Program-made: the position numbers and the translations under genes
Origin: an uncultured Arcobacter sp.
GTDB taxonomy: Bacteria; Campylobacterota; Campylobacteria; Campylobacterales; Arcobacteraceae
Assembly: GCA_913062735.1 (NCBI GenBank)
Contig: CAJXWI010000151.1
Span: 1 to 6,526, forward strand
Length of the DNA: 6,526 nucleotides
Direction: 5' to 3'
Shown: one piece after another, positions 1 to 6,451 of the stretch
Layout: each line of letters begins with the position of its first letter
Numbering within the stretch: position 1 is the first letter of the stretch
The notes under the pieces: generated by a model
Databases searched by the model: none
The model's input: the letters and a program-made list of their open reading frames with translations, nothing else
Told to the model about the DNA's origin: nothing

Positions 1-1643
1 CTAGATAATAATATATCAAATTTATCATTTTTAAAATTCTGAATTATTTCAAATCTTTCTTCTGGAGATTTATCTCCATCAATTTTTCCAACACGCAAAC
101 CTTTTTTGATCAATTTTTCTTCTAAATATGAAAGTGTCTTTTTAAAAAAAGAAAAAACTATCATTTTCTTAATATCTTGTGTTTGAAGCTTGTCTACAAT
201 ACTTTCAAAAGCTTGATACTTAGAATCTTTTTCGCCTATCTCTTCTCCTAGAGAAATCAATAAGTCCAACTTATCCAGTAAAATACCTTCTATTTCTATA
301 TCATTTAATTCATTATCTAAATCATCAAAATCATTAACAAAAAACTTTTTTGTTTTTCTCATTCTTCTAAAGCTTTCAATAGAGGCTATCATACTTGATG
401 AAGCCATTCGTTCAGGCATTATTGTAATAAATCCAGATGGAATTTTTGGGTTTCTAAATTGAAAAAGTAACTTTACAAATTCTACAACTTGATTATAAAA
501 TATTTTCTCTTCATGTGTTGGTGGAATACTTTGAGATGTTGCCTCTCTTTTTATATACATACCAACATCTTTTTTCTTTGTTCTATTTATTATGTAACTC
601 AAGTTATCAGCATTAGTTAATTTCATAATATATTCAATTCGTTGATTTTGAGTTAACAATTCAAGATTACAAATATCCTCAAGTAATTGACTTTGATATT
701 TATTTAAAAATAGCTTCGACAAATCAATATTGAAAATATGTGATTTTATATGTGATAAGGCATGTTGATTTTTTAATTTTGCTATTACCTGATGTAACAG
801 TGCATTAGGTTTAATACTTTCATAAAAATAATCTATATCCATAAAACTATCCTCATCGAGTAATGAAAGTATGTTGAATAAATCAGCAAGAGAATTTTGA
901 ACAGGTGTAGCGCTTAAAAATAGTATATTTTCAGAAATAGAGGTAATAAGCTTTGCACCATCAAATGTTGAAGTTTCCATATTACGGAAAGTATGTGCTT
1001 CATCCATTATTAAAACATCGACATTTAAAGATGTTAATGTTAATAGTTCAACAACGCCATCATCTCTAAGTGTATTATATGAAATAATCATTTTTCTTGT
1101 GATCGTATCACTAATATCATTTTCGAATATGCTTTTACATTCTAATAGAAATCTTTTAAATTCATTTACTTTATAGATTTCAAACTCTTCATTAAATCGA
1201 AGAATCATTTCACTGCGCCACTTAAGAGTTAAAGAAGGAGGAACAATAATTAGGGCGATGTCAACATCATCTCTTCTATCTATTTCCTTATATATCATGC
1301 CAGCTTCAATTGTTTTACCAAGCCCTACTTCATCGGCAATTAACAAGCGATTATTTGGCGAATTTAACATTTTTATCAGTGGTTTGTATTGATGGTGTTC
1401 AGGAACAAGTCGATCAGAATTGTATGAATAAAATAAATCTGAGACTGGATTCGTAATCATTGAATCTAAAATACTCTTTTTAATAGTATTCAAAGAAGAA
1501 AGTTCTAGTTTCTTTTCATATCTTATATCTATTTTAGAAACTATTTTCTCTTGGGTATTAAGAAAAATCTTAATATGGGTGTCATTAATATCTTCTAATA
1601 CTATTACTGAAGTATTTGTTGGGATAAATATAGCTTTGGTCAT
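1..1643 (-). CDS. SNF2/RapA-like superfamily 2 helicase-type ATPase, 3' part cut by window edge
   Basis: The frame is open from ATG at 1643 through 547 codons to the left edge, with no stop. Seen motifs: I, DEVGLGKT at residues 104-111 (catalytic Lys110); Ia, IIVPPSLTLKW, shortly after; II, DEAH at 214-217; III, SATP at 244-247 followed by VQNS. The second RecA-like lobe starts near residue 492 with MIVFSFF and continues through GKIDGD. The frame ends at DILLS, just before the place where motif V is expected, so motifs V and VI lie outside. The DEVGLGKTIEAG signature is typical of bacterial SNF2 proteins of the RapA/HepA and defence-associated type, which use ATP to translocate on duplex DNA and usually do not unwind it. 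The first 100 residues are not recognised. The start is supported by AGGAG nine bases upstream; the only nearby alternative ATG (1650) is followed at once by TAA. It is the second gene of an operon, 12 bp after the RecD-like gene. The ATPase family is certain; the biological role (defence or repair) is inferred. Confidence 0.93.
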   Translation of the reverse strand, partial: MTKAIFIPTNTSVIVLEDINDTHIKIFLNTQEKIVSKIDIRYEKKLELSSLNTIKKSILDSMITNPVSDLFYSYNSDRLVPEHHQYKPLIKMLNSPNNRLLIADEVGLGKTIEAGMIYKEIDRRDDVDIALIIVPPSLTLKWRSEMILRFNEEFEIYKVNEFKRFLLECKSIFENDISDTITRKMIISYNTLRDDGVVELLTLTSLNVDVLIMDEAHTFRNMETSTFDGAKLITSISENILFLSATPVQNSLADLFNILSLLDEDSFMDIDYFYESIKPNALLHQVIAKLKNQHALSHIKSHIFNIDLSKLFLNKYQSQLLEDICNLELLTQNQRIEYIMKLTNADNLSYIINRTKKKDVGMYIKREATSQSIPPTHEEKIFYNQVVEFVKLLFQFRNPKIPSGFITIMPERMASSSMIASIESFRRMRKTKKFFVNDFDDLDNELNDIEIEGILLDKLDLLISLGEEIGEKDSKYQAFESIVDKLQTQDIKKMIVFSFFKKTLSYLEEKLIKKGLRVGKIDGDKSPEERFEIIQNFKNDKFDILLS

Positions 1644-1652
1644 TTTACATTA

Positions 1653-1658
1653 CTCCTA
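1653..1658 (-). promoter_or_regulatory. Ribosome binding site of the SNF2 gene overlapping the upstream stop codon
   Basis: The minus strand reads TAGGAG here, nine bases before the ATG at 1643. Its TAG is the stop codon of the RecD-like gene. Ribosomes terminating on the first gene therefore sit on the start signal of the second, which points to translational coupling and linked production of the two proteins. Confidence 0.8.
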
Positions 1659-4600
1659 ATATAGCTCGTAGTGATGAGTAGAAAACTTATGTGACTTATT
1701 AGTTAATAACTTATCTTCTCGAATATCATCAATTAGCATATTTATTTTCTCCTGATCAATACCATTCAAATCATCTGTAGTAACAAGACAATCATAGAGT
1801 CCTTCTTCTTTATATAATTTAATCCTACTTTGCCAATCTTTATAATATTTTTTCACATCAAGCATTCCCAGATGTTCCCAATAAATTTTTCTCCCATTCT
1901 TTAATTTTATAACAAAATCAGGATGAATTTTAAAGTCTTTTCCTTCTAGTATTAATTCTTCTTCATATGTAAACTCTAAACCACTTTTCTTTAATGACTG
2001 ATAGATGATATACTCTATTCTAGATCTTACCTCTACACCATTAGAGTCGGGGAACAGTCCTTTTTTATGATCTACAGGCGAATTGAATATCGAGGTGTTT
2101 CTGTGTATAAGATGACTCGTCTGAGCTGCTTTTAACAATAAGTTGTCTTCAGTATCTTCGATAAACAAGAATAATCTATACTTAGAACGGGTTAAAGCTG
2201 TGTAGATAAGCTCTTTTGATAGAAGTGCTCTTTTTTTAGGAATCACAAGAAAAACATTTTTAAAATCACTTCCTTGAGATTTATGAATGGATATTGCATA
2301 TGCTAAATCAAAATTTTCTTCACTGTCTACATATTTCATAGGATTATCTGCATCATTGAAAACATAAGATCTTTTACTTTTTTCACCATTAATAACACCA
2401 ATAGACCCATTAGATAATTTCAATTTCTTGTTATCTCCATAACCAGAATACCAGTTTGATATTCTGATAATTTTATCAGCATGATAAAAAGGCGTATTTA
2501 CTGCTGAATACTTTGGTTTATTTCTATAATCTGTTTGAACTAATTTATTAAGCCCCATTGTTCCATAAGCACCTGCTCTATAGGGTGTTAACAACTGAAG
2601 TTTTTCTAGTTCTAAATTAATTCGATAATCATAGTCATTGCTTTTTCTATCTACATATCCATTATTGTATAAGCCAAATAATAAATTTAATTTTTCAATA
2701 TTACTATTATCTGATGGGATGTCTTCCTTTTCAAATAGTTCACTAATTGAATTATTTATATTTTCAAATAATTCACTTTCATTCTTCCATTTAGACACAT
2801 ATAATCCAGGGCTCACCCACCCATTATTATCTACTATTTCTAATGCCTCTTCGTAGTATCTAGTTTTATCAGTAAATGCATCTGATAGTTTTAATATAGT
2901 GTCATCATTTTCCTGCCGGCAATTAGATTGTAAATTGATATAGTGTTTACTTGAAAGTTCATCAGACTGCATTATATAAGTGATTATGTCATGAAATGGC
3001 TTACCATATCCAATTGGAGGAAGTTGATTTTCATCACCAACTAATATTAAACGCTTTGGGTAATGTTCATCGAACCTGATTATAGAAAACAGTATTTTTA
3101 ACTTTTCTAAATCTAACATTGAACTTTCATCTATAACTAAGTTTTCTACGGTTACTTTTTCATTGTTTTCTAAATTAGATAATCTATCCCAGTCTTCATA
3201 TGCCCACTGAAAATCTTTTCTAAAAATAAATCTATCTATTGTATCTGCTTGAATATTTGTCTTTGTATACTTTTTTATGTTGTCTGTAAGCCGTAAAGCT
3301 GCCTTTCCAGTTGGAGCTAGGATAACAATATCTTCACCTAATGATTCAAGTTGCTCAATTACCTTACTTGTTTCATAAGTCTTACCTGCACCTGGTTTTC
3401 CTGTCAAAATATAAAATGATTTTTTATATATATTTTCGTATAAATTAGTTCTTTCTTCTCTAAATATAGAAATCTGCTCATCAGTTTTTACTGTGTTTTT
3501 TAATGTCTCTAAACTATCATTAATATATTTATCAAAATCTTTTACCTTATGTGTATAATCTTTTCGTTTTGTTGTTAATGCGATAACGATATTTTTCAAC
3601 TGTGTTTCAGCATCTTTAATATCCTTAAGATAAAAAAATCTATGTTTATTATTTTCTAAAATAAATAGTTTTTCTATAAAATGACTTTTATAATCACTAT
3701 CTAAACCTATAATTGATTGCTCATCTATTAGAACATCTGTTTTATAAATTAAGGGATACTCTTTAATAGATTCTAATATATTATACGTGTGATCATAACA
3801 ATGACCTTGTTCCCCAATATCTTTTAAATAATTAATAATGACTGATCGAATTCTTTCTTTAGAATCTTCACCAAGGTTTTGAATCTTTCTATGTCTTTTT
3901 ACATATTTACTATCAGGTATCATTGCAATATCAATTTTATAAATATCAATTGCCTCATCTTGCATTTGTGGGTTATCTAAATCATCTTCATCGGCATTGT
4001 ATTCTTCGTACAATACATATAAATTATCTTCTAGAGCTTCAAGCAAAGGTTGATTATTAATGATTTTTTCTATTTGATTTGTACTTAGGTTTAATAAACT
4101 AAGAGAAGTTAAACTTCCAATGTTTTTCATAAAAAGTCTCTTATCTGTCATATCTAATAAGTCATCTTCATATTCTTCTAGTACATCTGGGATATTGTCT
4201 TTTAAAACATCTTCGAGTAACATTCTAATGTCATATTTTCGATCCAATACACCAACTATTGCATTTGCCAATTTATCAGCTTCTTCTTGAGTATTTAGAA
4301 AAGGTTTTAGGACTTTATTTAATGAAGGATAAACACCTCTTTTTTCCCAAATACTTGCAATTAGATTTTCAATCTTATCAAGCTCATTATCCATATCATC
4401 ACCTATTACCACTTGATTATGTTCTTGGATTTTGAGAATAGATTTTCTGATTTTATAGAGAAGATATAAACATTTATCATCATCTATATCCATAGATACA
4501 TATTTAAATCCTTGAATTAATGATTCTTCTTCAATAACAACTTTCATATCCAGTAGTTTCTGCTCATCTTCTGGATTATCTTCCACATATTGTATATATT

Positions 4601-5270
4601 CTCGGTAAGGTAAAAGTACAGATTTATCGGATATATGAGTTACTTGCATTGCCCAGTTAATTTTAGGAAAATTCTTCATTGTTTTTTTGGAGCGAAAATC
4701 TTTTAGTTCTTCCTCAGAAAATGGAAAATCATGTACTTCAGGTTTCTCTGCAACTACAGAACATCCTAATAGAAGATATTTCATTTCATCTGCAGACACG
4801 GGATTATCATAGTTTGAATAAAAGAATACAATACTTTCTTTTGGTTTAAATTGATCAATATAATTATCAATTCTTTTTTCAAGATCAGGAGGGTAATTCC
4901 CATTTATATTTTTGTTTTTGTCATTGTGCACAAAGGAGAGTTTAAAGGGCCAAGTAAAAACAGAATATGGTTTTACAACATCTTCAATTTCATGCTTTAC
5001 ATGTTCGAAAGCATGTTGATGATTTACTTTAAAGGATGAAGGACTAAATGCATTAATAGACCAATAACACGGTGGCACATTAGATGGATCAAAATTGCCA
5101 TCTATACATTTGCCTTTACATTCTTCTTCTTTCTCAACATCTTTCTTTTTTTCAATTCGACCAGATAGTAATGAGTGGGCACCGGTACAATAAGTGTTAG
5201 ATATAGGATTTTGACAAACCTTACCATTCCAGTCATTATCATGCCATGCCATTCTTACAGTTAAATGCAT
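1656..5270 (-). CDS. RecD2-like superfamily 1 helicase with Cys-rich N-terminus and C-terminal PD-(D/E)XK-like nuclease
   Basis: 1204 residues. The start ATG at 5270 has AAGGA five bases upstream and an in-frame stop closely upstream (5286-5288). Residues 1-76 carry Cys19, 28, 51, 55 and 68 plus a WxxxxWNGxxC motif, suggesting a metal-binding module. Residues about 77-390 are not recognised. Residues about 395-575 resemble the RecD2 middle region (SLSLLNLSTNQI, GEQGHCYD at 486-493). The helicase core follows: motif I GKPGAGKT 624-631 (Lys630), motif II DESSM 714-718, motif III GDENQLPP 745-752, CRQ with Arg785, motif V HKSQGSDF 996-1003, motif VI YTALTRSK 1023-1030 (Arg1028). The C-terminal domain has Glu1086, HPDF (Asp1118) and YWEHLG (Glu1132), the layout of a PD-(D/E)XK nuclease. 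RecD2 relatives unwind DNA 5'-3' using ATP; a nuclease fusion would let one polypeptide unwind and cut. It is far longer than ordinary RecD2 (about 700-850 residues). It is the first gene of the operon, ahead of the SNF2 ATPase. The helicase assignment is firm, the nuclease likely, the anti-phage role inferred. Confidence 0.92.
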   Translation of the reverse strand: MHLTVRMAWHDNDWNGKVCQNPISNTYCTGAHSLLSGRIEKKKDVEKEEECKGKCIDGNFDPSNVPPCYWSINAFSPSSFKVNHQHAFEHVKHEIEDVVKPYSVFTWPFKLSFVHNDKNKNINGNYPPDLEKRIDNYIDQFKPKESIVFFYSNYDNPVSADEMKYLLLGCSVVAEKPEVHDFPFSEEELKDFRSKKTMKNFPKINWAMQVTHISDKSVLLPYREYIQYVEDNPEDEQKLLDMKVVIEEESLIQGFKYVSMDIDDDKCLYLLYKIRKSILKIQEHNQVVIGDDMDNELDKIENLIASIWEKRGVYPSLNKVLKPFLNTQEEADKLANAIVGVLDRKYDIRMLLEDVLKDNIPDVLEEYEDDLLDMTDKRLFMKNIGSLTSLSLLNLSTNQIEKIINNQPLLEALEDNLYVLYEEYNADEDDLDNPQMQDEAIDIYKIDIAMIPDSKYVKRHRKIQNLGEDSKERIRSVIINYLKDIGEQGHCYDHTYNILESIKEYPLIYKTDVLIDEQSIIGLDSDYKSHFIEKLFILENNKHRFFYLKDIKDAETQLKNIVIALTTKRKDYTHKVKDFDKYINDSLETLKNTVKTDEQISIFREERTNLYENIYKKSFYILTGKPGAGKTYETSKVIEQLESLGEDIVILAPTGKAALRLTDNIKKYTKTNIQADTIDRFIFRKDFQWAYEDWDRLSNLENNEKVTVENLVIDESSMLDLEKLKILFSIIRFDEHYPKRLILVGDENQLPPIGYGKPFHDIITYIMQSDELSSKHYINLQSNCRQENDDTILKLSDAFTDKTRYYEEALEIVDNNGWVSPGLYVSKWKNESELFENINNSISELFEKEDIPSDNSNIEKLNLLFGLYNNGYVDRKSNDYDYRINLELEKLQLLTPYRAGAYGTMGLNKLVQTDYRNKPKYSAVNTPFYHADKIIRISNWYSGYGDNKKLKLSNGSIGVINGEKSKRSYVFNDADNPMKYVDSEENFDLAYAISIHKSQGSDFKNVFLVIPKKRALLSKELIYTALTRSKYRLFLFIEDTEDNLLLKAAQTSHLIHRNTSIFNSPVDHKKGLFPDSNGVEVRSRIEYIIYQSLKKSGLEFTYEEELILEGKDFKIHPDFVIKLKNGRKIYWEHLGMLDVKKYYKDWQSRIKLYKEEGLYDCLVTTDDLNGIDQEKINMLIDDIREDKLLTNKSHKFSTHHYELY

Positions 5271-5275
5271 ACTTA

Positions 5276-5280
5276 TCCTT
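5276..5280 (-). promoter_or_regulatory. Ribosome binding site of the RecD-like helicase-nuclease gene
   Basis: The minus strand reads AAGGA, followed by five bases and then the ATG at 5270. This fixes the start, since the frame meets a TAA a few codons upstream and no other start codon lies between. Confidence 0.75.
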
Positions 5281-5384
5281 AAATATTAAATCTAATTCTC
5301 TTTCCATCTCTTTTCTAACTTTAATAAAACTATTTAGATCGTATATTAATACAAATACTGATCCAGTTATTATTACTTAATTTT

Positions 5385-5411
5385 ATGTTATTTATTTTTA
5401 CACATAGTCAA
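5385..5411 (-). promoter_or_regulatory. Candidate promoter of the helicase operon
   Basis: On the minus strand TTGACT (5411-5406) is a good -35 box. It is followed after 15 bases by TAACAT (5390-5385), a moderate -10 box; a TAAAAT at 20 bases is the alternative. Neither spacing is ideal. It would give a leader of roughly 110 bases before the ATG at 5270. The -35 lies inside the dyad at 5404-5421, which would suit repression by a dimeric regulator. Confidence 0.3.
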
Positions 5412-5421
5412 TTCTGTCTAT
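5404..5421. repeat. Imperfect dyad, possible operator
   Basis: The plus strand reads ATAGTCAATTCTGTCTAT. The outer seven bases on each side are inverted copies with one mismatch (ATAGTCA and TGTCTAT), around a four-base centre. The same ATAGTCA heptamer recurs at 5494-5500, ninety bases away. The dyad covers the candidate -35 box of the operon, so an operator is plausible, but short AT-rich dyads also arise by chance. Confidence 0.35.
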
Positions 5422-5511
5422 ACCCTTAAAATTCTCCAATAATTATATATATCTTTGATTCCAGTTTTATATGTTAGTTTTACAATTAAATAAATAGTCA
5501 CATAATATAAA

Positions 5512-5570
5512 TTAAAATTATTTTATCTTAATCGGTTTTAGTTTACCTTAATTTGGTTAAAATTATTTTA
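5512..5570. repeat. Cluster of short AT-rich direct repeats
   Basis: TTAAAATTATTTTA occurs perfectly at 5512-5525 and 5557-5570, 45 bp apart. Between them lies a second, imperfect pair: CTTAATCGGTTTTA (5527-5540) and CTTAATTTGGTTAA (5547-5560), offset by 20 bp, about two helical turns. The arrangement could be regulator binding sites or a bent-DNA element. There are too few units and no associated Rep gene to call it an origin. Confidence 0.4.
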
Positions 5571-5591
5571 CTTATAAAGGGCGTAGATAAG

Positions 5592-5608
5592 GCTCACCGA
5601 GCATTTTT
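5592..5608 (+). terminator. Small GC hairpin followed by a T run, weak terminator-like
   Basis: GCTC and GAGC can pair around the three-base loop ACC, and ATTTTT follows. The stem is only four base pairs, and no gene is seen that would end here on the plus strand, so it is at best a weak attenuator or the remains of an older gene end. It sits in a patch of about half G+C (5579-5616), clearly richer than its surroundings. Confidence 0.2.
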
Positions 5609-5777
5609 AGCGTCACATTTTCATTACATTTTAAATTTTCAAAAAAATAATTTATTTGTTCTTACAGATTTTATATATAAATGAATATTATTCCACACTT
5701 TATCATCTAGAATCATAATAACTAGTTGCTTAGGCAATCAATGTATATAACTATGCCATCCATAAGTCATTAGCCCA

Positions 5778-5806
5778 TTGATATTTTTCTAATTTGCTTG
5801 TAAAAA
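5778..5806 (+). promoter_or_regulatory. Candidate promoter of the AlpA-type gene
   Basis: TTGATA (5778-5783, five of six bases of the sigma70 -35 consensus) and TAAAAA (5801-5806, four of six of the -10) are 17 bases apart. Transcription would start near 5813, giving a leader of about 40 bases with AAGGA at 5843-5847. Confidence 0.4.
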
Positions 5807-5852
5807 CATTTAAAATATGTAACACTTTACTTATCAACTTAAAAGGATTGAC

Positions 5853-6050
5853 ATGGCAAATTATTTAAGAGTAAACCAAGTGGCAAAAATGTTAGGTATA
5901 GGGAAGTCAACAGTATGGCTTTGGGTTAGAGATAATCGGCTAATTCAGCCAATTAAGATCTCACCCAGAGTCACAGTTTGGGAGGAAGAAGCTATAAAAA
6001 AATGGCAAGAAGAAAAGAAAGAAGAGTCTGTACTAGAAAATAAATCCTAA
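5853..6050 (+). CDS. AlpA-family helix-turn-helix DNA-binding regulator
   Basis: 65 residues; ATG is preceded by AAGGA with five bases of spacing. The fold is a short MerR-like/excisionase-like winged HTH. A first HTH helix (about residues 7-14) is followed by GIGKS and the recognition helix around STVWLWVRD (19-27). A wing carries PIKISPRVTVW (33-43), ending in Trp43, and a final helix AIKKWQEEKK (47-56) follows. The conserved YLRVNQVAKMLGI start and the R-x-x-x-W wing are hallmarks of the family, and the length is normal for it. AlpA of the E. coli CP4-57 element activates that element's excision gene; relatives on genomic islands are usually thought to control integration, excision or nearby operons. 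Here it diverges from the helicase-nuclease operon across about 580 bp, and no integrase is in view. The family call is strong; the target genes are unknown. Lysines and glutamates at the C-terminus probably form a flexible tail. Confidence 0.9.
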   Translation: MANYLRVNQVAKMLGIGKSTVWLWVRDNRLIQPIKISPRVTVWEEEAIKKWQEEKKEESVLENKS

Positions 6051-6061
6051 CCCACTCTCTT

Positions 6062-6247
6062 TTAAAACAACATAGATATAAGTTCTTTGCACTTTGGCTT
6101 ATGTCTATTTTGATTCAAATACATTAGATATATACCTACTATCAGTAAAAAACCATTCATGATTACTGCCTCATAGTTGTAAGAGTAGAAATACATCATA
6201 CAAGAAGCAGGAATAACAACAAATAAGCAAATTAAAAAATAATTCAA
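6062..6247 (-). CDS. Small two-helix membrane protein of unknown function, TTG start
   Basis: 61 residues. The start is TTG at 6247, supported by a perfect AGGAGG (6258-6253) five bases upstream; no ATG fits better. Two hydrophobic segments are visible, about residues 3-22 (YFLICLFVVIPASCMMYFYS) and 29-45 (VIMNGFLLIVGIYLMYL). They are joined by a short loop with one acid, and a basic tail with His, Lys and Arg follows. By the positive-inside rule both ends should face the cytoplasm, making a hairpin in the inner membrane. It converges on the AlpA-type gene with only 11 bp between the two stops and no clear terminator. I do not recognise a family. The strong ribosome binding site and clean membrane pattern argue for a real gene; the short length keeps confidence moderate. 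Confidence 0.6.
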   Translation of the reverse strand: MNYFLICLFVVIPASCMMYFYSYNYEAVIMNGFLLIVGIYLMYLNQNRHKPKCKELISMLF

Positions 6248-6252
6248 ATTAT

Positions 6253-6273
6253 CCTCCTGATATTATTATAGCA
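6253..6273 (-). promoter_or_regulatory. Strong SD and extended -10 element before the small membrane protein
   Basis: On the minus strand TGCTATAAT (6273-6265) is a perfect extended -10, with no good -35 in front. AGGAGG (6258-6253) follows only six bases later, and then the TTG at 6247. Transcription from this -10 would begin at or inside the AGGAGG, leaving almost no leader, so either the true promoter is further upstream or the transcript is nearly leaderless. The SD itself is convincing. Confidence 0.45.
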
Positions 6274-6358
6274 TCACAATATCTAACATATAATTTTTGA
6301 AATCTCTTCCTTAGCTAATCTAAATACATTTAATTTTATCACAAGTATAAATTTTAGA

Positions 6359-6381
6359 ATTTACTTCAAATACGAGTAAAT
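6359..6381. repeat. Inverted repeat, possible operator
   Basis: ATTTACT (6359-6365) and AGTAAAT (6375-6381) are perfect inverted seven-base arms around nine bases. The repeat ends 10 bp before the candidate -35 box of the next plus-strand gene. It could bind a dimeric regulator; without GC pairs or a T run it is not terminator-like. Confidence 0.3.
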
Positions 6382-6391
6382 ATTTCATATT

Positions 6392-6419
6392 TTGATTGTG
6401 CAATTCTTCATTCTATCAT
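6392..6419 (+). promoter_or_regulatory. Candidate promoter of the right-edge gene
   Basis: TTGATT (6392-6397) and TATCAT (6414-6419) match the sigma70 boxes at four and five of six bases, with 16 bases between. Transcription would start near 6426, about 25 bases before the ATG at 6452, which leaves room for the AAGGA at 6441-6445. Confidence 0.45.
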
Positions 6420-6451
6420 AGTATAAAGACATAAAACAAAAAGGATTACCT

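Larger units (their letters stand above)
5271..5852. other. Divergent intergenic region without a gene
   Basis: About 580 bp of very AT-rich DNA lies between the divergent starts of the helicase-nuclease operon and the AlpA-type gene. Stops are frequent in all frames. I see no tRNA or other known RNA gene, no IS end and no integrase remnant. It holds short direct repeats (5512-5570), an imperfect dyad (5404-5421), a GC-richer patch with a small hairpin (5579-5608) and weak promoter candidates on both strands, consistent with a control region. An out-of-frame stretch on the minus strand (5239-5376) is open but has only a poor start. Confidence 0.6.

Noticed and set aside
1..1643. Naming the SNF2 protein DrmD, ZorD or RapA
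   Set aside because: Only the shared ATPase motifs are visible. The partner genes that define DISARM or Zorya are absent from the window, and the distinguishing C-terminus is outside it.
2638..2856. 72-codon open frame on the plus strand
   Set aside because: It lies wholly opposite the helicase core between motif IV and motif V, has no proper SD, and its product has the low-complexity Ser/Phe/Leu look of an antisense frame.
4851..5039. 62-codon open frame on the plus strand
   Set aside because: It is antisense to the N-terminal part of the RecD-like gene, with no SD. The hydrophobic Ile/Phe-rich product is what AT-rich antisense DNA gives.
1656..5270. Calling the 1204-residue protein RecD of RecBCD
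   Set aside because: There is no RecB or RecC neighbour. The core is RecD2-like, and the added Cys-rich head and nuclease tail do not occur in RecD.
5512..5570. CRISPR array or replication origin iterons
   Set aside because: There are only two copies of each short AT-rich unit, with no uniform spacers, no cas genes and no Rep gene.
5681..5710. ATG with nine codons in the intergenic region
   Set aside because: It is very short and has no ribosome binding site.
6040..6062. Terminator between the AlpA-type gene and the convergent membrane protein gene
   Set aside because: No GC stem can be formed in or next to the 11-bp gap.
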